This document shows, in pieces, positions 1 to 8,028 of a stretch of DNA of 64,000 nucleotides. Made by a program: the position numbers and the translations under genes. This stretch comes from Ramlibacter sp. (GTDB taxonomy: Bacteria > Pseudomonadota > Gammaproteobacteria > Burkholderiales > Burkholderiaceae_C): positions 496,001 to 560,000 of the forward strand of contig JAHBZN010000003.1 in assembly GCA_019635415.1 (NCBI GenBank). The letters are read 5' to 3'. Below the pieces are notes generated by a model. It was not told where the DNA came from. It worked only from the letters and a program-made list of their open reading frames with translations, and did no database searches. The first letter of the stretch is position 1. Each line of letters begins with the position of its first letter.

Positions 1-390
1 CCCGCCGGGCGGCTGCGCTGCGGCGTCGCTCACGCACACGCACAGGGCATTGCCCCAGGCGCCGGGCGTGATGGCGTGCACGGCCAGCGGACCGGTCCAC
101 ATGTGGGCCGCGCTGGCCTGCGCCAGGTCGGGGGCCCGCACCACGTAGCAGCGGCTGCCGCCCTCCGCAAAAAAGCCGTAGACGGCCCAGGACACCATGG
201 CGTTCCAGGCAAGGCCGCCAAACTGCTGCTGGTACTCGTCCCAGCTGTGGACCGGCACGGGGGTGGTGTCCGGCCCGGAGGCCGTGACCCCGACGAAGGC
301 GGGCACGGACGTGGCCACGCCCACCATCGGATGGCCGCTGGCCGGGGGCTCCTGCACATACACGCCGGGGGTTGAGAGGTTCAAAGCCAT
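1..390 (-). CDS. Contractile phage-tail sheath protein, 5' part only (runs off left edge)
   Basis: Reading from the ATG at 390 towards base 1 gives 130 uninterrupted codons. The N-terminus (MALNLSTPGVYVQEPPASG) and the following TSVPAFVGVT, FGGLAWN and YGFFAEGGSRCYVVRAPD stretches are typical of contractile-tail sheath proteins, which form the outer sheath in myophages, R-type tailocins and extracellular contractile injection systems. A weak GAAAGG ribosome site precedes the ATG. The C-terminal part lies outside the window, and no other tail gene is seen to the right, so this is the first sheath-side gene of a cluster that extends leftwards. Whether that cluster is a prophage, a tailocin or an injection system cannot be told from here. 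Confidence 0.85.
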   Translation of the reverse strand, partial: MALNLSTPGVYVQEPPASGHPMVGVATSVPAFVGVTASGPDTTPVPVHSWDEYQQQFGGLAWNAMVSWAVYGFFAEGGSRCYVVRAPDLAQASAAHMWTGPLAVHAITPGAWGNALCVCVSDAAAQPPGG

Positions 391-476
391 GGGTCGGTTG
401 CCTTTCGTCTTGCGCGGCACCGATGCCGCAGCGCGCAAGGGTAGAGCGCCAGGGCCCGCGCGGGCAAGAGCAATAT

Positions 477-1718
477 TTACCTTGCGCGGGTGATGCCCGG
501 GGGCTGCGGCAACTCGAGCACGGGGGCGCCGGGCCACCAGCTCTGGCGTACGCCCACCAGTGTTTGGAGGTTCAGCGGACCCACCACGGGCCAGCGCAGC
601 GAGCGGGCCATGAGCCGGTCGCGCAGCCAGGGCAGCAGGCGGAGGTCGGACTGAAACAGCGGCGTCAGCCAGCGGCTGGCCTGGCCGTAGTAGTGCAGGT
701 GACGCCGACGGCAGGCGGTGTAGCGTGCCAGTGCGAGGGGCAGGGGCGGCGCTGTCGGCCCGCCCGCGGGCCCCAGACAATCCGCCAGCGCCACGGCGTC
801 GAGCAGTGCCAGATTGGTACCTTGGCCGAGTTGCGGGCTGGTGGCGTGAGCGGCGTCACCGATCACGACGCAATCTGGTGTGTGGTAGCCCGGCATGACC
901 ACGTCGTGGTAGCGCGCCCAGGTCAACTGCTCCAGGGAGACCAGCTGTGCCAGCAGGTCCTCGCAATCCGGGTTGAGCGCGCGCACCTGCTGCTTGAACG
1001 CCTCCAGCCCGGCGTCGCGCCAGGCCGTCCAGCTGTCGGCGCGCAGACTCCAGAACAGGCTGACCACGGGGCGCCCAGCCGTGCCGCTTCGGGCAGGCGT
1101 CAGGCCCGTGGGCATGATGCCCAACATCTGGTGCGCGCCGCGGTACCACTGCCACAACGTGTGGCCGTAGCGGCGCCCCGGGTCGTCGAGCACCGCCCAG
1201 GCCGCGCCCCAGGGGTAGAGCCGGTCACGCACTGGCAGCCCGGTCTGGGCGCGCAGAACCGAGCCTGCGCCATCGGCAACGACCGTCAGGTCGTGTCGCG
1301 CCTGCAGCGCGGCGAGCTGCGTGACTTCCACGCCGGTGGTGATTTGCACGCCCTCCTGCTGCGCGGCCTGCCACAGCGCGTCAAACAGCACCCCGCGGTG
1401 CAGGCCCAAGCCATAGGCGTCGGGACGCCAGTGCGCGTAGCGCACGTCCACCACCGGGCGCTGGCCGGGGTGAATGCCATGCAGATGAAGGACGCGGGCG
1501 CCTTGCTCGACCATGTGGTCGTGGATGCCCAGCCGCTGCAGGGCAGCCAGGCCGCTGGGCTGGATCAGGATGCCGGCTCCCAGCGATTGCGGCGACTTGA
1601 ACTTTTCGAACACGCTGACACGGTGGCCGGCGCGCGCCAGCAACAGCGCGCTGGCCAGGCCCGCGAAGCCCGCTCCGACAATGGCGATGTTCAAGCCGCC
1701 TGAGAGTTTGTGCGCCAT
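477..1718 (-). CDS. FAD-dependent monooxygenase (aromatic hydroxylase fold)
   Basis: This 413-residue protein has the layout of group A flavoprotein monooxygenases. The N-terminal dinucleotide fold carries GxGxxG at residues 15-20 and an acidic ribose-binding residue at about E38. The second FAD motif, GDAAHATSPQLGQGTN, starts near residue 285. Such enzymes use NAD(P)H and O2 to hydroxylate aromatic or similar substrates in the cytosol. The substrate cannot be named. The C-terminus has hydrophobic stretches (RLLPWLRDRLM) that may contact membrane. It lies downstream of the SDR gene on the same strand, separated by about 100 bases that contain a dispersed hairpin repeat, so cotranscription is possible but not assured. 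Confidence 0.88.
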   Translation of the reverse strand: MAHKLSGGLNIAIVGAGFAGLASALLLARAGHRVSVFEKFKSPQSLGAGILIQPSGLAALQRLGIHDHMVEQGARVLHLHGIHPGQRPVVDVRYAHWRPDAYGLGLHRGVLFDALWQAAQQEGVQITTGVEVTQLAALQARHDLTVVADGAGSVLRAQTGLPVRDRLYPWGAAWAVLDDPGRRYGHTLWQWYRGAHQMLGIMPTGLTPARSGTAGRPVVSLFWSLRADSWTAWRDAGLEAFKQQVRALNPDCEDLLAQLVSLEQLTWARYHDVVMPGYHTPDCVVIGDAAHATSPQLGQGTNLALLDAVALADCLGPAGGPTAPPLPLALARYTACRRRHLHYYGQASRWLTPLFQSDLRLLPWLRDRLMARSLRWPVVGPLNLQTLVGVRQSWWPGAPVLELPQPPGITRAR

Positions 1719-1761
1719 GCCGCTGTTCGTGGTGTGGCCGCGATTCTAGGAGAAAGTGGCC

Positions 1762-1810
1762 GTCAGCCCTTGCCACTTGGCCACTATTTGCTATTGAAAA
1801 TATAGCAATG
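1762..1810 (+). repeat. Dispersed hairpin repeat, copy A
   Basis: The copy begins with CAGCCCTTGCC and ends in a perfect stem, TTGCTAT / ATAGCAA (1788-1808), with a seven-base loop. The same layout (TAGCCC, 15-25 variable bases, GCTAT, A-rich loop, ATAGC) recurs near 11.7, 14.75, 37.6, 57.6 and 59.9 kb. It lies between two minus-strand genes. Confidence 0.7.
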
Positions 1811-1824
1811 AGGTGACGACAGAG

Positions 1825-2715
1825 TCAGGCGGTGGCGGCCCGTGCGGTGGCGGGATCGACGGGGCCGGTGGGGAACACAGGCGTGGCATGGCGTCCCAGC
1901 CAGCGCATCGTTTCACTGCGCCCCGAGACTGAGCCGGCTTGCAGCATGCGCAGGGTATCCAGGCTGAACACGGTTTGCGGCAGCCAGCGGGCGGGCCAGG
2001 CCATCAGCTTCATGAGCCACCAGGGCAGAGGTAGCCACAGCGCGCGGCCCCGGCCCTGCGCGTGGCGCCAGGCTGCCAGCATGGCGCGGTAGCTGAGTGT
2101 TTGCGGGCCACTGAGCTCGATCACACGGCGCAGCGCTTTGGGGTGGGCGGCGATCCGTGTCACGCAACGCGCTACGTCGGTCACGGCGATCGGTGCGACC
2201 TGGCTGGCGCCGGGGTGCCACAGTCCGGGCAATGCGATCACCGGCAGGCTGGCCAATGCCCGGAACAGCCGCGTGCTGGGACTGGCCTCGTCCACCAGCA
2301 GTCCCGGTCGGACGATGGCGTAGTCCACGCCATGGGATGCCAGCGCAGTTTCCGCTGCCAGTTTGCTGGCCATGTAGCCGCCGGGCAGCCCGGTACCCAC
2401 TCCCAGTGCCGAGATATGGACGATGCGGGCCACGCGTTCGGCCTCGCACGCCGAGCACAGGGCTTCGGTGGCACGGCGATGCACGGCGTCCCAGGTATTG
2501 CCGTCGCGCTCCATCAGGATGCCGATGGCGTTGACGACGATGTGTTGGCCGCGTACGAGGGGGCGCAGCGTTTCGGGTTGCAGATCGAAGCGGAAGTCCA
2601 GTGCCAGGTCGACGCCGCGGCGTGCTGCCGTGGTGACTTGATGGCCGGCGGCTTTCATTTCATCGACGATGGCGCGGCCCAGCAGGCCCTGAGCGCCGAG
2701 GACCAGGACTTTCAT
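1825..2715 (-). CDS. NAD(P)-binding SDR/NmrA-like protein
   Basis: This 296-residue protein starts MKVLVLGAQGLLG, an atypical-SDR nucleotide motif (GxxGxxG at 7-13). I chose the ATG at 2715 because it gives this canonical N-terminus, is preceded by GGAAAGGACGG, and overlaps the DCC gene stop (ATGA at 2712-2715). The middle keeps SDR-like AIGILM and HISALG segments, and the C-terminus has a hydrophobic stretch (LWLPLPWWLMKLM) as in YbjT or NDUFA9-like proteins that associate with membranes. The substrate is unknown. It is translationally coupled to the DCC oxidoreductase and probably under the same upstream palindromic operator. Confidence 0.85.
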   Translation of the reverse strand: MKVLVLGAQGLLGRAIVDEMKAAGHQVTTAARRGVDLALDFRFDLQPETLRPLVRGQHIVVNAIGILMERDGNTWDAVHRRATEALCSACEAERVARIVHISALGVGTGLPGGYMASKLAAETALASHGVDYAIVRPGLLVDEASPSTRLFRALASLPVIALPGLWHPGASQVAPIAVTDVARCVTRIAAHPKALRRVIELSGPQTLSYRAMLAAWRHAQGRGRALWLPLPWWLMKLMAWPARWLPQTVFSLDTLRMLQAGSVSGRSETMRWLGRHATPVFPTGPVDPATARAATA

Positions 2716-3197
2716 GATGCCGTCCTTTCCGGTGGAGCCGGGTTGCGAGGGGTGATGCCGCACGACCCTGCCGCGTCATGGCAGGCCTGTGTGCGGCGCA
2801 ATGCGCGACGCGCGGTGATCCGCGTGATCCACGGCATCAACAGTGCCGAGGTGGCATAGCGCCGGCTCGCGAACAGGGCATAGGCGCGGCTGGCCAGGGG
2901 CCTGAGGCCGGGCAAAGTGCCCGCCACGGTCCAGTGGCCGAGCCCCACGGCGCTGTAGGCCAGGTGCAACGCCTCCACACCGACAGCCAGGCTGCCATCA
3001 GGACGCGCCGCGTGGATCAGCGCCTGCATGTCAGCCAGCGTAACGCCCCAAGGTGAGGGGTCGAAGCCAGGCGTCGCGATGTCGGTGAACACCAGACGGC
3101 GCAGACCGTCGCGCTCTCGCAGCCGGTCCATCTCAAGCCGGCAGATCGGGCAGGCGCCATCGAAGAACAGCGTCAGTGGATAGAGGGTGGTCATCAT
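2712..3197 (-). CDS. DCC-family thiol-disulfide oxidoreductase (DUF393)
   Basis: This 161-residue protein opens with LTLFFDGACPICRLEMDRL, the signature of the DCC (DUF393) family, with the CPIC redox pair at residues 16-19. The family is thioredoxin-like, but physiological substrates are mostly unknown. Two adjacent ATG codons occur (3197 and 3194); either may start. Its stop overlaps the start of the SDR gene. A near-copy of the regulator's palindrome lies at 3232-3257, 35 bases upstream of the start, which suggests direct control by the adjacent GbsR/MarR-type regulator. Confidence 0.88.
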   Translation of the reverse strand: MMTTLYPLTLFFDGACPICRLEMDRLRERDGLRRLVFTDIATPGFDPSPWGVTLADMQALIHAARPDGSLAVGVEALHLAYSAVGLGHWTVAGTLPGLRPLASRAYALFASRRYATSALLMPWITRITARRALRRTQACHDAAGSCGITPRNPAPPERTAS

Positions 3198-3231
3198 CTT
3201 GGGCCTTTCGACAAGGGTGATTGTGTTGTCT

Positions 3232-3257
3232 GTAATTTCTGTTAATAGAGAAATAAA
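3232..3257. promoter_or_regulatory. Putative operator 2 of the GbsR/MarR-type regulator
   Basis: The 26 bases here match the perfect palindrome at 3879-3904 at 21 of 26 positions, and the identity continues for GGG on the right. The core reads ATTTCTGTTAATAGAGAAAT, an imperfect inverted repeat. It sits between the regulator's stop and the DCC gene start, so it should act on the DCC-SDR transcript. Confidence 0.65.
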
Positions 3258-3272
3258 GGGCCAAAAAAAGGT

Positions 3273-3857
3273 TCAGGGCCCGGTCAACGCCCCCAGGGCG
3301 GTGGCAGCGCTGGACTCGCTGTTGGAGGGGACTGGTTCGCCCCGGATGAGCTTCTGAATTTTGGCGCCCAATCTCAGCACCTTGGCCAGGGTATCGGCGT
3401 CCAGCCGCAGCATCTCGTCACTCCAGAGGTTGAGCGACTCCAGCATCTCAAGCATGGCCTTGATGCGTGCCGCGCGGTCCACGCCGTCGACCATCAGCTC
3501 GGGGCTGTCGAGCAGGGAGCGAAGCATGTCCATGGTGGGCATGATCTCCCGCTCCTTGCGCTCCCGGACGATGGTACGGGTCAGCTCCCAGAGGTCGGTG
3601 CCGGTCTCGAAATGGTCGCGCCGGTCGCCCATCACGTGCACCAGCTTGACGAGGTTCCACGCCTGCAATTCCCGGATGGAGTTGCTCACATTGCTGCGCG
3701 CCACCCCCAGCGTGTCGGCAATTTCGTCGGCCGGGACCGGCTTGCCGTGCAGGTAGAGCAGCGCGTGGATCTGCGCCACGGTGCGGTTCACGCCCCAGCG
3801 GGTTCCCATTTCACCCCAGTGGAGGATGAATTTGCGGGATGTTGCGCTGAGGTCCAT
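3273..3857 (-). CDS. GbsR/MarR-family transcriptional regulator
   Basis: This 194-residue protein has a winged-helix core at about residues 25-85 (VPADEIADTLGVARSNVSNSIRELQAWNLVKLV) and a helical C-terminal region, fitting the GbsR-type branch of MarR regulators in length and in the opening HWGEMGTRWGVN segment. It probably binds DNA as a dimer. A perfect 12-base inverted repeat lies 22-47 bases upstream of its start, and a near-copy lies after its stop in front of the DCC gene, so it likely represses itself and the downstream redox genes. The inducer is not evident. Confidence 0.9.
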   Translation of the reverse strand: MDLSATSRKFILHWGEMGTRWGVNRTVAQIHALLYLHGKPVPADEIADTLGVARSNVSNSIRELQAWNLVKLVHVMGDRRDHFETGTDLWELTRTIVRERKEREIMPTMDMLRSLLDSPELMVDGVDRAARIKAMLEMLESLNLWSDEMLRLDADTLAKVLRLGAKIQKLIRGEPVPSNSESSAATALGALTGP

Positions 3858-3878
3858 GGCTTCAATGTAAGAGCTTCA

Positions 3879-3904
3879 TTTATTTCTGTCAAGACAGAAA
3901 TAAA
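3879..3904. promoter_or_regulatory. Perfect palindromic operator upstream of the GbsR/MarR regulator
   Basis: TTTATTTCTGTC (3879-3890) and GACAGAAATAAA (3893-3904) are exact reverse complements separated by AA. The site lies between the regulator's start codon and the topoisomerase stop, where autoregulation would act. Its near-copy at 3232-3257 strengthens the assignment. Confidence 0.75.
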
Positions 3905-3915
3905 GGGTGGTTGGC

Positions 3916-6834
3916 TCAACCCAGATGCTTGCCCACGATCCCGGCCAGCTCGAACATCGTGACCTGCGGTTTGCCGAACACCGGCAGCAGCTTGGCGTCG
4001 GCGTTGATAGAGCGCTTGTCCTTGGCGTCCTGCAAGCCGTTGGCCTTGATGTAGTCCCACAGCTTCTTCACCACCTGCGGACGCGCCACCGGCTCGTCGC
4101 CGATCACCGCGGCCAGCTCGGCGCTGGGCTTGAGGCCGGCGGCCGGCTTGCGCGGTGCCTTGGGCGCGGCGGCCCTCTTCGCGGCAGGGGCCTTTTTGGC
4201 CGCTGCCTTCTTCGCGGCTGGCGCAGCCTTGGCGGCGGGGGTCTTGACCGCCGCGGTCTTGCGGGGTGGGAATTTGCTGGTGCGCGGCTCGAACTCGAAG
4301 GTGACCTTGTCCTCTTCCTTGTTCCAGATCAGGAAGGCCTTGAAGGCGCGGCGCGTGCGCATGCTGACGAACTTGTCGAGCAGGTCGGTCTTGCCGGTGG
4401 CCAGCAGCTTTTCCATCTGCGCACGCTCCACCGGCTGCTGCAGGATGATCTGCCCGGTCTTGAAGTCGCAGCTTGGCGTGGCCTGGGCGGCCGTGGGCAC
4501 GGATTTCTCGCAGACGTAGTTCTTGCCGAACTCGAACACGCGCGCACCGCACTTGGGGCAGGCGCCCAGCGGTTGCTGCGCGGAGAAGTCGACCAGCTCC
4601 CCGGTCTCGGCCGGGTCGGATTCCTCGCCGAAATCGAACTCCAGCTTCCAGTTCTTCTCCTCGTCGTTGTACTTGAGGGCGATTTCAGCGGTGAAGGGCC
4701 AGCCCGCCTTGGAGCGGAAGCCGTCCAGCGGTCCGATCTTCTTGTCGCGCAGGAACTGCTCCACCTCAGCCGGCTCGAAGGTGCGGCCCGCGGGGGACTT
4801 GCCGAACGAGAAGCCGCAGGCGTCCTCACCGGTTCCGCTCTTGCCGGTGCAGGTGTAGCGCCGGTAGTTCTCCTTGACGATGCCGCCGCAGTTCGGGCAT
4901 GGCGTGGCCAGCGTGGCGTAGTCGCCAGGCACGGTGTCGCGGTCGTACTCCTTGGCTTTCATGACGATGCGCTTGGTCATCTCGCCAATCTCGCGCATGA
5001 ATTCGTCGCGGCTGAGCTGGCCGTGCTCCATCTGCGCGAGCTTGTACTCCCAGTCGCCGGTGAGCTCGGGCTTGGACAGCTCCTCCACGCCCAGGCCACG
5101 CAGCAGCGTCATGAGCTGGAACGACTTGGCTGTGGGAATCAGCTCACGCCCTTCGCGCAGGATGTACTTCTCGTTGATCAGGCCTTCAATGATGGCCGCG
5201 CGCGTGGCAGGCGTGCCCAGCCCCTTTTCCTGCATGGCTTCGCGCAGCTCGTCGTCTTCCACGAGCTTGCCCGCGCCTTCCATGGCGCCCAGCAGCGTGG
5301 CTTCGGAGTAGCGTGCGGGCGGCCGGGTCTTGAGGGCCTTGGGTTCCACCACTTCGGCGCGCACCATCTCGCCGGGCTTCACGGCCACCAGGGTCTTGCT
5401 GTTCTCGTCGCCTTCCTGCTCGGCCTCCTTGCCCCAGATCGCCAGCCAGCCGGGCTTGACCAGCACCTTGCCTTCGGTCTTGAAGCTGTGCCCCACGGCC
5501 TGCGAGATGCGCGTGGTGACGAGGTACTCCGCGCTGGGGAAGAACACCGACAGGAAGCGTTTGACCACCAGGTCATAGAGCCGCTGCTCGGCGTCGCTCA
5601 GGCCGCTGGGCGCCTGCAGCGTGGGAATGATGGCGAAGTGGTCGCTGACCTTGGCGTTGTCGAAAATGCGCTTGCTGGGCTTGGTGTAGTTGTTGTCCAG
5701 CGCGGTGCGCGCATGCGGCGCCAGGTGCTTCATGCTGCTGGACGCCAGCATGCCGAAGGTGTCCTTCACCACGGGCAGGTAATCCTCGGGCAGCGCGCGC
5801 GAATCGGTCCGGGGGTAGGTCAGCGCCTTGTGGCGTTCGTACAGGCTCTGCGCCAGCGCCAGCGTGGTCTTGGCCGAGAAGCCGAAGCGGCCATTGGCCT
5901 CGCGCTGCAGGCTGGTGAGGTCGAACAGCGCGGGCGAGGCCTGCGAGGTGGGCTTGCTCTCCTCGGTCACGGTCGCGGCCTTGCCGCGCACCGCGTCGGC
6001 AATGGCCTGCGCCTCCTTCTGGCTCCAGACGCGGTCCGCCTTCTGCTCGGCGTCCTCGGGGTTCTTCTTCCACTTGGGGTCGATCCACTTGGCGTGGTAT
6101 TCACCCGCTTCAGCGAGGAAGGTGGCGTGGATCTCCCAGTAGTCACGGCTGACGAACTTGCGGATCTGCTCCTCGCGCTCGACCACCACGGCCAGCGTGG
6201 GGGTCTGCACGCGGCCCACGGTGGTCAGGAAGAAGCCGCCGTCGCGCGAGTTGAAGGCCGTCATGGCGCGCGTGCCGTTGATGCCCACGAGCCAGTCGGC
6301 CTCGGAGCGGCTGCGCGCCGCGTCGGCCAGGCCCTGCATCTGCTTCTCGCTGCGCAGGCTCTCGAAACCGTCACGGATGGCCTGTGGCGTCATGGATTGC
6401 AGCCACAGCCGCTTGACCGGCTTGCCCAGTGGCACGGTCTTGCCGGCCCGCGTGCTGCCCGCGTACTGCTCGATCAGCCGGAAGATCAGCTCGCCCTCGC
6501 GGCCCGCGTCGCAGGCGTTGACCAGGGCCGTGACGTCCTTGCGCTTGGCCTGCTTGACCACGGCATTGAGACGGGTCTTGGTCTTGTCCACGGGCTTGAG
6601 GTCGAAATACGGCGGGATCACCGGCAGGTGCGCGAAGCTCCACTTGCCGCGCTTCACGTCGAATTCCTCGGGCGCCTGGATCTCGACCAGATGGCCGACG
6701 GCGCTGGTCACGACATAGGTCTCGCTCTCGAAAAACTCGTCGTGCTTTTCGAACTTGCCAGCCACCGGCGTGAGCGCGCGGACGATGTCCTGAGCCACCG
6801 AGGGCTTTTCCGCAATCACCAGAGTCTTCGTCAT
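3916..6834 (-). CDS. topB: DNA topoisomerase III with H1-like tail and C-terminal SWIB domain
   Basis: The 972-residue protein starts MTKTLVIAEKPSVAQDI (Toprim domain). I chose the ATG at 6834, which overlaps the preceding gene's stop. The active-site tyrosine lies in TYPRTDS near residue 340. After the type IA core come zinc-ribbon modules (CPNCGG and CPKCGAR pairs). Residues about 855-902 are a Lys/Ala/Pro-rich tract like histone H1 tails. The last 70 residues (VVKKLWDYIKANGLQ, INADAKLLPVF) match the SWIB/MDM2 fold, a domain best known from eukaryotic chromatin remodellers and chlamydial proteins. The enzyme relaxes and decatenates DNA by single-strand passage. The tail and SWIB domain probably add DNA or protein contacts. 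Confidence 0.93.
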   Translation of the reverse strand: MTKTLVIAEKPSVAQDIVRALTPVAGKFEKHDEFFESETYVVTSAVGHLVEIQAPEEFDVKRGKWSFAHLPVIPPYFDLKPVDKTKTRLNAVVKQAKRKDVTALVNACDAGREGELIFRLIEQYAGSTRAGKTVPLGKPVKRLWLQSMTPQAIRDGFESLRSEKQMQGLADAARSRSEADWLVGINGTRAMTAFNSRDGGFFLTTVGRVQTPTLAVVVEREEQIRKFVSRDYWEIHATFLAEAGEYHAKWIDPKWKKNPEDAEQKADRVWSQKEAQAIADAVRGKAATVTEESKPTSQASPALFDLTSLQREANGRFGFSAKTTLALAQSLYERHKALTYPRTDSRALPEDYLPVVKDTFGMLASSSMKHLAPHARTALDNNYTKPSKRIFDNAKVSDHFAIIPTLQAPSGLSDAEQRLYDLVVKRFLSVFFPSAEYLVTTRISQAVGHSFKTEGKVLVKPGWLAIWGKEAEQEGDENSKTLVAVKPGEMVRAEVVEPKALKTRPPARYSEATLLGAMEGAGKLVEDDELREAMQEKGLGTPATRAAIIEGLINEKYILREGRELIPTAKSFQLMTLLRGLGVEELSKPELTGDWEYKLAQMEHGQLSRDEFMREIGEMTKRIVMKAKEYDRDTVPGDYATLATPCPNCGGIVKENYRRYTCTGKSGTGEDACGFSFGKSPAGRTFEPAEVEQFLRDKKIGPLDGFRSKAGWPFTAEIALKYNDEEKNWKLEFDFGEESDPAETGELVDFSAQQPLGACPKCGARVFEFGKNYVCEKSVPTAAQATPSCDFKTGQIILQQPVERAQMEKLLATGKTDLLDKFVSMRTRRAFKAFLIWNKEEDKVTFEFEPRTSKFPPRKTAAVKTPAAKAAPAAKKAAAKKAPAAKRAAAPKAPRKPAAGLKPSAELAAVIGDEPVARPQVVKKLWDYIKANGLQDAKDKRSINADAKLLPVFGKPQVTMFELAGIVGKHLG

Positions 6835-7367
6835 AGGAACTTTGCCAATCCTTCTACATCCTCGGGGAACATCTCCCCGCTTTCCGCAAACACCACCTTG
6901 CCGCTGCGACCGCGCACCACGACCACCGGCAGCCCCTTGGGCTTGGGCAGCACTGTAGCGACTTGCGGGGTCAACATGCCAGCGGGAAAGGTGTAACCTT
7001 TTTGCCGCAGGTACGCGGCAGCCGCCTCGGGCTTGCCGTCGATCGACAGGGCCAGCACCTGCAGCCCGCGTCCGCGCTCGTTGCGCCACAGCTTCTCGAT
7101 GTGGGGGCTCTGGACCGCGCAGAACGGGCACCAGCTGGCCCACCAGTAGACCACGACCACCTGACCTTCGGCTGCGCTGGCGCGGAATGTGCTCCCGTCC
7201 AGCAGGGCCACGTCTGCCAGGGCCATGGCGTCACCGGGGCGCGGCAGGCCCGGCGCCCGGGCGTCGCCCGGGGGGCTGCTGCTGGCGCCCTGCGCGCCGG
7301 CCGCGCCGCTGCCGGCCAGGGCGGTGGCCAGCAGCAGACGGCGGCGTGTAAATGACAAGGGGCTCAT
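6831..7367 (-). CDS. TlpA/ResA-like thiol-disulfide redoxin
   Basis: This 178-residue protein has a Tat-like leader (FTRRRLLLATALAGSGAAGAQG) followed by a thioredoxin fold with WASWCPFC, the redox cysteines being C80 and C83. The cis-proline region is GLPVVVV. Proteins of this type keep thiols reduced in the periplasm, for example during cytochrome c maturation. The partner is unknown. Its stop overlaps the topB start by four bases, so the two are translationally coupled, although a functional link to the topoisomerase is not obvious. It diverges from the SET-domain gene. Confidence 0.88.
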   Translation of the reverse strand: MSPLSFTRRRLLLATALAGSGAAGAQGASSSPPGDARAPGLPRPGDAMALADVALLDGSTFRASAAEGQVVVVYWWASWCPFCAVQSPHIEKLWRNERGRGLQVLALSIDGKPEAAAAYLRQKGYTFPAGMLTPQVATVLPKPKGLPVVVVRGRSGKVVFAESGEMFPEDVEGLAKFL

Positions 7368-7394
7368 GGCGCTTCCTTAGAATCTCGGGTTTCT

Positions 7395-7427
7395 CGCGCG
7401 CACGCGTACGCGCGCATGTGTGCATAT
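7395..7427. other. Alternating pyrimidine-purine tract (Z-DNA candidate)
   Basis: Thirty-three consecutive bases alternate pyrimidine and purine without a break, starting CGCGCGCACGCGTACGCGCG and ending ATGTGTGCATAT. It sits between the divergent redoxin and SET genes, overlapping the likely promoter zone of one or both. Such tracts favour Z-DNA under negative supercoiling. Confidence 0.6.
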
Positions 7428-7449
7428 TCAACTTACCAGAGTTTTCCCC

Positions 7450-8025
7450 ATGCCTGCAAAAGCCGAATCCAGCCCCCTGCGGCGCCTTCAGACCCGCCGC
7501 TCAGGCGTCCACGGCAAGGGCGTGTTCGCCGTGCAGGACCTGGCCGAGGGCGAAACCCTGATCGAATACGTGGGCGAGGTCATTTCCTGGAAAGAGGCCC
7601 TGCGCCGCCATCCGCACGACCCGAAGGACCCGAACCACACGTTTTACTTCCACATCGACGAAAAGCATGTGATCGATGCCAAGTACGGCGGCAACTCGTC
7701 GCGCTGGATCAACCATTCCTGCGACCCGAACTGCGAGGCCGACGAACAGGAGGGCCGCGTGTTCATCAAGGCCCTGCGCAACATCCCGGCGGGCGAGGAG
7801 CTCAACTACGACTACGGCCTGATCATCGACGAGCCGCTGACCCCCGAGCTCAAGGCCGAATACCCCTGCTGGTGCGGCGCCGCCAACTGCCGCGGCACGC
7901 TGCTGGCCGGCAAGGACAAGAAGGCCAAAAAAGACAAGAAGGACAAAAAGGGCAAAAAGTCGAAATCCGAGGGCAAAAAGAAAAAGAAGGGCAAGAGCAC
8001 CCAGGCGGGCCACGGCAAGCTTTGA
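7450..8025 (+). CDS. SET-domain lysine methyltransferase-like protein with Lys-rich tail
   Basis: This 191-residue protein (from the ATG at 7450, chosen because MPAKAESSPLRRLQTRRSG fits the family better than the extended start at 7420) carries a full SET domain. SGVHGKGVFA is at 18-27, the SAM-binding NHSCDPNC at 88-95, the catalytic tyrosine region NYDYG at 119-123, and a post-SET cysteine cluster (C140, C142, C147). Residues 155-182 are almost all Lys with Asp and Gly, probably for DNA or RNA binding or as an automethylation target. SET proteins transfer methyl groups from SAM to protein lysines. The bacterial substrate is unknown. It is followed after three bases by birA. Confidence 0.9.
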   Translation: MPAKAESSPLRRLQTRRSGVHGKGVFAVQDLAEGETLIEYVGEVISWKEALRRHPHDPKDPNHTFYFHIDEKHVIDAKYGGNSSRWINHSCDPNCEADEQEGRVFIKALRNIPAGEELNYDYGLIIDEPLTPELKAEYPCWCGAANCRGTLLAGKDKKAKKDKKDKKGKKSKSEGKKKKKGKSTQAGHGKL

Positions 8026-8028
8026 CGC

